A stretch of 12,074 nucleotides of DNA, taken from the NCBI GenBank assembly GCA_026991065.1, contig JALXCG010000728.1, positions 1 through 12,074 on the forward strand. The letters run 5' to 3'. The notes beneath the pieces are model-generated. The model was not told the DNA's origin and ran no database searches. It saw nothing but the letters and a program-made list of their open reading frames with translations. Below are positions 1 through 6,608 of the stretch, piece by piece. This DNA is from JALXCG01 sp026991065 [NCBI: Gemmatimonadota bacterium] (GTDB lineage Bacteria > GCA-2686955). Both the position numbers and the translations under genes were made by a program. How positions within the stretch are numbered: the stretch's first letter is position 1; every line of letters begins with the position of its first letter.

Positions 1-435
1 GGGTTGGGCGTGACGGCGGCGGAGGCCGCGGTTGAAGCGACCGCGGTGGGCGGAGCTGCCGAGGCGACCACCGAAGCCGGTGCCGGTGCCGGATCCGCGG
101 TGATCGGGGGGCCGGGGTCGGAAGGGGAGAGCAGCGGGTTCTGGCGTCACCTGCGCAGCCGCGCGGCGGAGTTGCGCCGCATGTTGCAGGAGCGCGGCGC
201 CGAGCACGAGGCGGAGAGCACGCCTTCGATTCAGGAGGTGCTGACCAAGTCGATGGACATTGTGCAATACCGCATCGCGCGCAGCCGGCTGGCGGGTGAT
301 CCGCCGGAGTTGCTGATCGCGCCCAAGCTGCCCGGCATCGGCACGCTGGATTTCCACAAGGCGGAGGAGGCGATCGCTGCCGGTCGCCGGGCCGCTGAGC
401 GTTCGCTGGCATCGCTGGGGTGGGGCGGGGAGTAG
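1..435 (+). CDS. Patatin-like phospholipase, C-terminal part (partial at left edge)
   Basis: The frame is open to the left edge and stops with TAG at 433-435, so only the C-terminus of the protein is present. The last ~70 residues read like the end of bacterial patatin/NTE-family (RssA-like) lipid acyl hydrolases: a 'SIQEVLTKSMDIVQYRIARS' helix, then 'PPELLIAPKLPGIGTLDFH' and 'KAEEAIAAGRRAAERSL'. In that family this segment follows the catalytic Ser-Asp dyad (GxSxG and DGG/DGA), which would lie outside the window, so activity cannot be judged. Before it lies an Ala/Gly/Glu-rich low-complexity stretch (about the first 45 residues seen), probably a flexible insert, and then a charged helix. The TTG at position 4 is not a credible start. 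Inference: a membrane-lipid or lysophospholipid hydrolase. It is separated from the next gene by 188 bases and is probably not in an operon with it. Confidence 0.72.
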   Translation, partial: GLGVTAAEAAVEATAVGGAAEATTEAGAGAGSAVIGGPGSEGESSGFWRHLRSRAAELRRMLQERGAEHEAESTPSIQEVLTKSMDIVQYRIARSRLAGDPPELLIAPKLPGIGTLDFHKAEEAIAAGRRAAERSLASLGWGGE

Positions 436-445
436 AGGCGGTGAT

Positions 446-466
446 TGGACAGCGTCCGGCTGTCCA
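446..466. repeat. Perfect 8-bp inverted repeat between patatin and beta-helix genes
   Basis: TGGACAGC (446-453) and GCTGTCCA (459-466) are perfect inverted copies around a 5-base GTCCG loop, 10 bases after the patatin stop codon. No T-run follows, so it is either a weak or Rho-assisted terminator stem or an operator. The rest of 467-623 shows no promoter that I would defend. Confidence 0.45.
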
Positions 467-623
467 GAGATCCGGAATCTGTCGGCCCTTTGGTGACAAC
501 GACGCCATGACGAAGAGAGACTTGGGTTAGACTGAAACTGCGTGCTGCCGGGGGAAGATCGCGCAGAGTGCTGACCGAGGCTGCGAATCGGGCTCGTTTT
601 CGAGTCGAGAGGAGAGATGGAAC

Positions 624-3107
624 ATGATGAAAAGCGTGTGGTGCGCCGTGGCGCTGGCGGGGTTGAGTGTGGGCTTGGCCCGGGCCGCTGTGACCTGGGA
701 TGTTTACCCCGGAGACAGCATTCAAGAGGCGATCAACCAGTCGGCGAACGGCGATGTCGTTGTGGTTCATCCCGGTGTCTACGTGGAAACGCTGAACTTC
801 CACGGGAAGTCGATCACGGTGCAGAGCACCGCTCCGGAAGATTCGACGGTGGTCTTCGCCACGCGTGTGAATGCGAACCACCAGGGCAGCGTGGTGCAGT
901 TCGTGTCGGAGGAGGGGGGCGATGCCGTACTGGATGGGCTGGCCCTCACCGGCGGCAACGGCACGGTCTATGCCACCGGGCGGTACGGCGGCGAAAGCCG
1001 GGCGGGAGGCGGCATCTTCTGCTCCAATGGCGCTTCGCCGCTTATTCGCCGCTGTCTCATCTTCAGCAACCGTGTGGAGGATGGATCGGTGGTCGGCGGC
1101 GGGATCTACTGCGCGAACGGCGCGGCGCCCATGATCTCCGATTGCCTGGTCCGCAACAACGAGCTTCACAATTATGTGTGGAAGGCGTCGGGCGGTGGGA
1201 TTGCGGCGTTCAGCGCTCTGCCGACCATTTCCGGGTGTAGCATCTCCGGGAACTACATCGTCGGCGAATGGGCGAGAGGCGGCGGCATCTACTGCAAGAA
1301 TTCAGACATCCTGGTCGAGAATTGCACGATCGCCGACAATGTCGCCGACGACAACGGCGGCATGGCGCTGGGCGGCGGCATCTACTACCGAATCGCTTCT
1401 CCGACCATCACCGACTGCCTGATCAGCGGCAACCGGGTGATCTCCAACAATGGTCGCGGCGGCGGTGTTTGTGGAAGCGATTACCCCACCGATCAGGCTC
1501 CCTATCTTCTGCGCTGCACGGTGATCGATAACTCCGCGGAGGGCAACTCCGGCGGCGGCGGGATCTATGCGGCGGCGCAGATCACGCTGGAGCGCTGCAC
1601 GATCGCTCACAACTGGAGCGGTTCCGGCTGGGGGGCCGGAGGAATCCTGAAGGGTTTTAACTCCCCCACCCTTGCAAGTTGCATTGTATGGGACAATTCT
1701 CCCAGCGAAATCGACGATGGGGGGACGGGTTTCGATGTCCGCTATTCCGATGTCAAAGGTGGGTGGGCCGGAACGGGCAATATCGACGCCGACCCGCTTT
1801 TTTGCGACGTGCGTTGTGAACTGAACGATTTCGGACTTGCTGCCGCGTCTCCCTGCCTGGGGACGGGTGAAGGGGGCGTGGACATGGGTGCGCACGGGCA
1901 GTCGTGCGACACGCCGCTCACGGGCAGTGTGGTGATCGAAGTGCCCGGTGACTACGCATCGATCCAGGCTGCCGTGGATGCCGCCTGCGATGGAGACAGC
2001 GTGGTGATCGCGCCCGGAACCTACCTGGAGTCGGGAATCGATTTCGCGGGCAAGCCGCTCGTGGTGCGCGGCGTGGATCCGGAGGATCCGGCGATTGTTG
2101 CGGCCACCATCGTCGACGGCCAGGGCGGCGGTCCGATCTTTCTTTTCCAGTCCAGTGAAGATGGTGCTTCACAATTGCAGGGGCTGACGATTCAGAACGG
2201 CGCGGCGGACCAGGGCGCCGGGATCTACTGCGGAAATGGCGCCACGCCCCACATCTCCCATTGCTGGCTGCGCAACAACCACGCTGTTGCCGATGGCGGC
2301 GGCGCTTTTTGCAACGACGTCCGGGCGGAGTTCCGCAACTGCCGTTTCGAGGCCAACTCCGCTGTTTACGGCGGGGGCGCCGGCGCGAGAGCGGGGGATC
2401 CGATCTTCATCGATTGCGAATTCGTCGGCAACACGGCGAGCAGCGGTGGTGGCTATTTCAACAGTGGCGGCGAGGACCAGTTGTTGCGCTGCTCTTTTGT
2501 CGGGAACGACGCGTCCTATGAAGGGGGCGGCGTTGCGCTGGGCTCGAATACCAACATGGTTGCCTGCACCTTTGTCGACAACGGCGCCAAGCAGGGCGGG
2601 GGCATCAGCTTCAACACCGCCCGTTGGCCGGTGGCGACCCGCAACTGTGTGCTTTCCGGCAACCACGCGGAAGAGCATGGGGCCGCGATCTACGGCGCGA
2701 GTTCGGTACTGACGCTGGATCATTTCACGGTGGTCGACAACTACGGCGCTCCCGAGGCGGTGTACTGCATCAACTACGCACAGGAGCGCACGGTGGCGGT
2801 CAACAGCATCTTTTGGAACGACGGCTTGGATGAACTCTATGTCTGGGACGACCAACTGGATGTCACCTACTCCGACATTCAGGGGGGCAGGAGCGGCGAC
2901 GGCAACATCGACGCCGAGCCCAATCTCCGGAATGCCCGTGGTTTTGTGGCGGTACCGTGGCCCGGCTCTCCCTGTATCGACAGCGGCACCGGCGATGCCG
3001 ATGGCGTGGACTGGCTGGAGATTCACCCGGTTTACGGGCAGTTCAACGGCCCCGCCCCCGACATGGGGGCCTATGGCGGGCCTGGGGACACCGACTGGCT
3101 GCAGTGA
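624..3107 (+). CDS. Secreted tandem right-handed parallel beta-helix protein (anchor-Q-like ends)
   Basis: 827 residues. An ATGATG start follows GGAGAG (611-616) at good spacing; the ATG at 617 is out of frame. Residues 1-21 form a signal peptide (MMK, hydrophobic core, ARA before A22), so the protein is exported. The body is two similar halves. Each opens with a DUF1565-like entry: 'YPGDSIQEAINQSANGDVVV' near residue 28, and 'DYASIQAAVDAACDGDSVVI' near 442, each followed by a 'PGxYxE' strand. Each continues with short beta-helix coils rich in GGGIYC/GNGA, C-L/I-I and N-x-A motifs. Each closes with a segment like choice-of-anchor Q domains: 'YSDVKGGWAGTGNIDADPLF' to DMGAHG, and 'YSDIQGGRSGDGNIDAEPNL' to DMGAYGG. 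The fold is pectin-lyase-like, but I see no assignable catalytic site. Such proteins are usually surface or extracellular adhesins or polysaccharide-binding proteins. There is no C-terminal sorting domain, lipobox or late membrane helix; it ends soon after the second DMGAYGG. Confidence 0.85.
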   Translation: MMKSVWCAVALAGLSVGLARAAVTWDVYPGDSIQEAINQSANGDVVVVHPGVYVETLNFHGKSITVQSTAPEDSTVVFATRVNANHQGSVVQFVSEEGGDAVLDGLALTGGNGTVYATGRYGGESRAGGGIFCSNGASPLIRRCLIFSNRVEDGSVVGGGIYCANGAAPMISDCLVRNNELHNYVWKASGGGIAAFSALPTISGCSISGNYIVGEWARGGGIYCKNSDILVENCTIADNVADDNGGMALGGGIYYRIASPTITDCLISGNRVISNNGRGGGVCGSDYPTDQAPYLLRCTVIDNSAEGNSGGGGIYAAAQITLERCTIAHNWSGSGWGAGGILKGFNSPTLASCIVWDNSPSEIDDGGTGFDVRYSDVKGGWAGTGNIDADPLFCDVRCELNDFGLAAASPCLGTGEGGVDMGAHGQSCDTPLTGSVVIEVPGDYASIQAAVDAACDGDSVVIAPGTYLESGIDFAGKPLVVRGVDPEDPAIVAATIVDGQGGGPIFLFQSSEDGASQLQGLTIQNGAADQGAGIYCGNGATPHISHCWLRNNHAVADGGGAFCNDVRAEFRNCRFEANSAVYGGGAGARAGDPIFIDCEFVGNTASSGGGYFNSGGEDQLLRCSFVGNDASYEGGGVALGSNTNMVACTFVDNGAKQGGGISFNTARWPVATRNCVLSGNHAEEHGAAIYGASSVLTLDHFTVVDNYGAPEAVYCINYAQERTVAVNSIFWNDGLDELYVWDDQLDVTYSDIQGGRSGDGNIDAEPNLRNARGFVAVPWPGSPCIDSGTGDADGVDWLEIHPVYGQFNGPAPDMGAYGGPGDTDWLQ

Positions 3108-3121
3108 GTCTTGGGCGGAGA

Positions 3122-3145
3122 TGGCGCCGCCGCCCGGCGGCGCCA
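3122..3145 (+). terminator. Strong GC hairpin after beta-helix gene (no U-tract)
   Basis: TGGCGCCGCCG (3122-3132) and CGGCGGCGCCA (3135-3145) are perfect 11-base inverted copies with only CC between them, in practice a 10-bp stem with a 4-base loop. It starts 15 bases after the stop of the beta-helix gene. No T-run follows, so it may work as a Rho-independent-like stem, a 3'-end protector, or both. It separates the beta-helix gene from the regulator's upstream region. Confidence 0.6.
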
Positions 3146-3159
3146 CGGTCCTGGTCGAT

Positions 3160-3189
3160 TGAAAGATTCTGCAAACTCTTGCAAAGCCG
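3160..3189 (+). promoter_or_regulatory. Three phased 10-bp direct repeats upstream of regulator (predicted operator)
   Basis: Read in 10-base steps the sequence is TGAAAGATTC (3160-3169), TGCAAACTCT (3170-3179) and TGCAAAGCCG (3180-3189). The TGNAAR cores start exactly one helical turn apart. OmpR/PhoB and SARP winged-helix proteins are known to bind direct repeats spaced 10-11 bp, and the gene downstream encodes such a domain, so autoregulation is inferred. GAGAAT at 3202-3207, 12 bases past the last repeat, matches TATAAT at only 4 of 6 positions and is not a confident -10. A related array lies at 6366-6395, after the same gene. Confidence 0.5.
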
Positions 3190-3210
3190 CACCGGTCAGT
3201 TGAGAATGGG

Positions 3211-3298
3211 GCAGGCAGCGGCTTTTGCGCGGCTGCTGCCTGCGCCGCATCCATTTGCGGCGCTTCGCCGGCAGTGGCGCACGCCATCGTCACTGCCG
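3211..3298 (+). other. Structured leader of regulator: three consecutive hairpins
   Basis: Three inverted repeats lie end to end ahead of the regulator ATG. The first is GCAGGCAGC (3211-3219) with GCTGCCTGC (3235-3243). The second is GCGCCGCA (3242-3249) with TGCGGCGC (3256-3263), six-base loop. The third is CGGCAGTG (3269-3276) with CACTGCCG (3291-3298), extendable inward by a wobble and two G-C pairs. The first two share bases 3242-3243, so they cannot both be complete. The in-frame translation here is Arg/Cys/His-rich and unlike a protein, which supports a non-coding leader. Chance hairpins are common at this GC, so function is unproven. Confidence 0.4.
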
Positions 3299-3335
3299 TG
3301 AGCGGAACCGAAGCGCGCAGGTTGTTTGGGGGCCG

Positions 3336-6300
3336 ATGACCGCCGCTCACTGTCTGCAACTGCCCGATCGCGAAGTGGATCTTGCGGGCGGCGTGGTGCG
3401 CCTGGCGACGGGTCGGGAACTGCGCCTGACCCGCCGTGAGATCTGCTTGCTGCGTCAGCTTTTGCAGGATCCGGGCAAGCCGTGTTCACATGACCAGTTG
3501 ATGCAGGCGTGCTGGGGCTATGTGCCGGAGCGGGAATCGCAGGCGCTCTATATGGCGATCTGGCGGCTGCGCCGCAAGCTGGAGATGGATCCGGCGGCGC
3601 CGCAACTGCTGCGCAACGACTGCGGTGAGGGTTATCTGCTGCTGCTGCCTTCGGTTGAGTCCGTGGGCGAATCCGCTGCCGAGCCCGCCATGCAGCCGGC
3701 GACCGTCTCCTCTCCGTGTTCCGGCCCGCCTCGCGATGCCGGCGATGAGCAGTTGCTCTTCCCGCGGCCTGTGGGGCGCTGTTTCGGCTGGCCGGAGCCG
3801 CTGCGTCGCCTCGCCGAGTCTCCGCCTGCCTCGGCCCAGATCAACGGTCCGGTGGGTAGCGGCAAGTCGCGCTTTGGCGCCGAGGTCATGCTGGCGTGGC
3901 GGCGAGCGGCGGGCGCCGCGGGCGCCGATGACCGGTTGTTCCGGCGCGTGGATCTGCGCGACTGCGGCGGCGAGGAGGAGTGCATGGTCCGGGTGGCCAC
4001 GGCGCTCCACATTCGGTGCGAGGCGCGCACTCCCGCGCGGCGCGCTCTGCTCGCCGCTCTGGCGAGTTGGCCTGCCGTGGTGCTGCTGCTGGATCAGGCG
4101 GATGCGTTGCCGGACGACGCCGGGGTGTTTCTCGATGCCTGGCTTGAATCGGCGCCCTCTTTGCGGCTGCTTCTGGCGCGCCGCCGGCCCCTGCTCTCCC
4201 GCCTGCTGCCGGTGCTCCCGCTTGGCGCCTTGCCGGCGGCGGAGGCGCGGGGGCTGCTGGAGGATCGCGCTCGCCTGGCGCTTCCCGGCTGTGCCCCCGA
4301 GCGCTGGCCGGCAGCGGCGGTGGACGCGTTGACGGCGTACCTGGATCGGCTGCCGCAAGCCCTGGAGCAGGCGGCGCCGCGGGCGGCACTGTTGGGGCCG
4401 GTCGCGCTGCTGCACGAGTTGCAAGCCGGCGGCGGCGCGAGCGCGCCCGCGCCTCTTGCGAGCGCCAGCCCCGTGGGTCGCGGTGGCCGGCAGGCGCTTG
4501 CCCTGGCGATCGCCGCGCTGCCCGATGCCACCCGGCGGGTGCTCCAGGGCGCGACCGTCTTCGCCGGTGAGTTCGATCTGGAAAGCGCCGCCGAAGTGTT
4601 GGCGCCGCTCTCCGCGGGGGTGCCGGAGGCGCTGATGCACCTGGTTCGAGAAGCGCTCCTGGCGATCTCCACGGATGCGCAGGGAGCATCTCGTTTCCAT
4701 CTCTACTACACGGTGCGCCGGGTGCTCCGGCAAGCGGCCGGGGCGGCCTCGGAGTCGGCCGGGGCGGCGGAGGTGGATGCAGCCGTGCCGCCATGGGAGA
4801 TCCGGCGCCGGCATGCGCACTGGTTCGGACGCGCCATGCGGCAGAAACTGCGCGAATTGCGCGGGCCGGAGCCGGAGCAGGCGGTGGATTGGTGCAACCG
4901 GCACCGCCGTGACCTGGAGCAGGCGCTGGCGTTCCTGGAGGAGCACCAGCCGGCCGGCGCGGCCCGCCTGGCGCTGGATCTTTTGCCTTGCGCCCAGGAG
5001 CAGGCCGACCCGCGCCTGGAACTGGGCCTGATCCGTCGCGCTTTGCGCTGCGCCCGAGCTGCCGCCGCGCCGGAGTTGCAAGCGGAGGCGCTGGTGGAAT
5101 TGGCGCGGCGGCACAGCGATTCCGCCCGCCGCCGGGTTGCGGAGCGGATTCTCGATCTGCCCTTGGTGGCCGATTGCCGGGTGGGCAAGATTGTGTTGCA
5201 GCGGTTGCTGCTCAAGGCCACCGTCGCTTTTGCCACCCGCCGGCTGGAACGCGGCCGGCGTTTTGCGGAACAGGCGCGCGATGCCGCCCGCCGGGCGGGC
5301 CGACCGCGGCAGCTCCTGGCGGCGCGCATGCGCATCGCCCTCTGCCTTGGCGGCGAGCAGCGCCCGCGCGAAGCGCTGGAGGAGTTGGAATCGGCCTGGA
5401 TCGAGGTGCGCGGCATCGCCGATCTGGAAAAGCAGGCGCAGTTCCACCTGCTGCGTGCCCAGTATCTGCTGTGGATGAGGCGCGGCGCGGAGGGAGAGGC
5501 CGCGCTCGAAGCCGCGTTGGCGGTCTGTGCGCGGCAACCCAATCCCTACTGGAAGCCCCACATCCTGGGGCTGCGTGGCAGCCACCTGGCCGCTGCCGGG
5601 CGCGCGGAGGAAGCCAGAGCCAGCTTCCTGGCGGCGCGTACCGCTGCCTTGCGCAGTGGGCGCCACGCGTTGCTCGGGCCGCTGCTGATGCAGTTGGCGG
5701 AGTTGGAATGGATCAGCGAGCGGCCGGGGCGCGCTTTGCAGTGGGCGAGCGAAGGCCGACTCCGAGCCGGTTCCAATCTCGCTCCGGCCTATGCCGCGCG
5801 CAAGCTGGAAGCGGCAGTCATTGGAGATCGCGGCGAATGGGCCGAGGCCGCCCGAGTGCTGCGCAAGGGGCGCGCGGAGTTGATTGCCGGGGGCGAAACC
5901 CTGTACGTGGAGGAGGCTGATTTTCTGCTCCTCGCGGTCGCCGCGCTCAGCGGTGACCGGCGCCAACTGCGGCGTGAGTTGCTTCGCCGCGGCCATCACC
6001 CCACGCGCGCGCGCTTCCCTTTCAATCGGCCGGTGGCCGCTCTGCTGCGCGGCCACCTGTTGATCTACGCCGCGGCTCACACTGCCCGGCTGCAGCGAGC
6101 GTACCGGCTCCTGGAGCGGGCCCGCCGGCAACTGCGGGAAGCGGAATGCACTCCCGGCGAAGACCCCCGCCGCACCTGGTTCGGTGACTGCGCCAAGGGA
6201 ATCCTGGCCCACTGGCTGCAACACGCCTGCCACGAGGTTGCCGACAACCTGCGGCACCGCCCGCGCCGGGAGCGGATGGGAGCGCTGGAGGTGGGGAACA

Positions 6301-6350
6301 AAGCACCGCTTCGTACCTCGGCGACCCACGGCGAAGAAGCCGCGAACTGA
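3336..6350 (+). CDS. Winged-helix / STAND NTPase / TPR-like transcriptional regulator (AfsR/SARP-like)
   Basis: 1004 residues from the ATG at 3336. An in-frame TTG at 3225 would add 37 Arg/Cys-rich residues across the hairpin leader and is rejected. The upstream G-run (3328-3332) is a poor Shine-Dalgarno. Residues ~5-105 are an OmpR-type winged helix ('LRLTRREICLLRQLL', 'CSHDQLMQACWG', 'ALYMAIWRLRRKLE', GEGYLLL wing). A Pro/Ser linker leads to a P-loop NTPase with Walker A GPVGSGKS (171-178) and Walker B VVLLLDQAD (248-256). Residues ~395-465 ('LPDATRRVLQGATVFAGEFD') match the winged-helix part of AfsR/LuxR-like ATPases. 'RHAHWF' (~493) onward begins a long Ala/Arg/Leu-rich helical, TPR-like tail. 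No membrane segment is seen, so it is cytoplasmic. Known logic of this class: ligand or partner sensing by the tail gates the NTPase and DNA binding. Targets are inferred from the flanking repeat arrays: itself and the propeller gene downstream. Confidence 0.82.
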   Translation: MTAAHCLQLPDREVDLAGGVVRLATGRELRLTRREICLLRQLLQDPGKPCSHDQLMQACWGYVPERESQALYMAIWRLRRKLEMDPAAPQLLRNDCGEGYLLLLPSVESVGESAAEPAMQPATVSSPCSGPPRDAGDEQLLFPRPVGRCFGWPEPLRRLAESPPASAQINGPVGSGKSRFGAEVMLAWRRAAGAAGADDRLFRRVDLRDCGGEEECMVRVATALHIRCEARTPARRALLAALASWPAVVLLLDQADALPDDAGVFLDAWLESAPSLRLLLARRRPLLSRLLPVLPLGALPAAEARGLLEDRARLALPGCAPERWPAAAVDALTAYLDRLPQALEQAAPRAALLGPVALLHELQAGGGASAPAPLASASPVGRGGRQALALAIAALPDATRRVLQGATVFAGEFDLESAAEVLAPLSAGVPEALMHLVREALLAISTDAQGASRFHLYYTVRRVLRQAAGAASESAGAAEVDAAVPPWEIRRRHAHWFGRAMRQKLRELRGPEPEQAVDWCNRHRRDLEQALAFLEEHQPAGAARLALDLLPCAQEQADPRLELGLIRRALRCARAAAAPELQAEALVELARRHSDSARRRVAERILDLPLVADCRVGKIVLQRLLLKATVAFATRRLERGRRFAEQARDAARRAGRPRQLLAARMRIALCLGGEQRPREALEELESAWIEVRGIADLEKQAQFHLLRAQYLLWMRRGAEGEAALEAALAVCARQPNPYWKPHILGLRGSHLAAAGRAEEARASFLAARTAALRSGRHALLGPLLMQLAELEWISERPGRALQWASEGRLRAGSNLAPAYAARKLEAAVIGDRGEWAEAARVLRKGRAELIAGGETLYVEEADFLLLAVAALSGDRRQLRRELLRRGHHPTRARFPFNRPVAALLRGHLLIYAAAHTARLQRAYRLLERARRQLREAECTPGEDPRRTWFGDCAKGILAHWLQHACHEVADNLRHRPRRERMGALEVGNKAPLRTSATHGEEAAN

Positions 6351-6361
6351 CGCGCGCACGC

Positions 6362-6395
6362 GCTTTGCAAGAGTCCGCAAAAAAGCGCAAAAGAC
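6362..6395 (+). promoter_or_regulatory. Three phased 10-bp repeats upstream of propeller gene (predicted regulator site)
   Basis: Starting 16 bases after the regulator stop, TGCAAGAGTC (6366-6375), CGCAAAAAAG (6376-6385) and CGCAAAAGAC (6386-6395) form three exact 10-base steps with a YGCAARA core. This is the most A-rich patch for hundreds of bases around. The array resembles 3160-3189, upstream of the regulator. In addition GCTTTGCAAGAGT (6362-6374) is the exact reverse complement of 3175-3187. I infer a binding site for the winged-helix regulator controlling the exported protein at 6609. The rest of the leader (6396-6595) shows no promoter that I would defend. Confidence 0.5.
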
Positions 6396-6608
6396 GCAGC
6401 CTCCCCGCCGCGGTCAAAGTGAAATCGTTCGCCGCGTGGATCGACCGACCGGCCTGAGCGCCGCCGGCCCGCACCCACCACAGGGGAGACCTGAGACCGG
6501 GCTCCTCCCCGCAATCCACACCGTTTCGCCCTTTGCCACCGCCTGGGTTTCCGCTCCGAAGCGTTCCCGGCGAGCAATGGCGCGAATCCGCCCACGAGGA
6601 GACAGCAG

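Noticed and set aside
523-552. Third phased array upstream of the beta-helix gene (TGGGTTAGAC, TGAAACTGCG, TGCTGCCGGG)
   Set aside because: All three steps begin with TG and the middle one matches TGNAA, but the CAAA core is absent. Too weak to call a regulator site.
1671-1690. TGCAAG/TGCATT pair resembling the repeat core
   Set aside because: Spacing is 7 bases, not 10, and it lies inside the beta-helix coding frame.
3225-3335. Upstream TTG extension of the regulator
   Set aside because: It would translate the hairpin leader into an Arg/Cys/His-rich stretch. The winged helix starts only after the ATG at 3336.
2169-3359. 396-codon reverse-strand frame over the end of the beta-helix gene
   Set aside because: Antisense to well-defined beta-helix coils and crosses the GC hairpin and repeat array. 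No family resemblance.
3486-6380. 964-codon open frame on the reverse strand
   Set aside because: It lies wholly antisense to the regulator, whose frame has clear winged-helix and Walker motifs. The reverse product is Arg/Gln/His/Pro-rich with no recognisable domain, as expected for GC-rich shadow frames.
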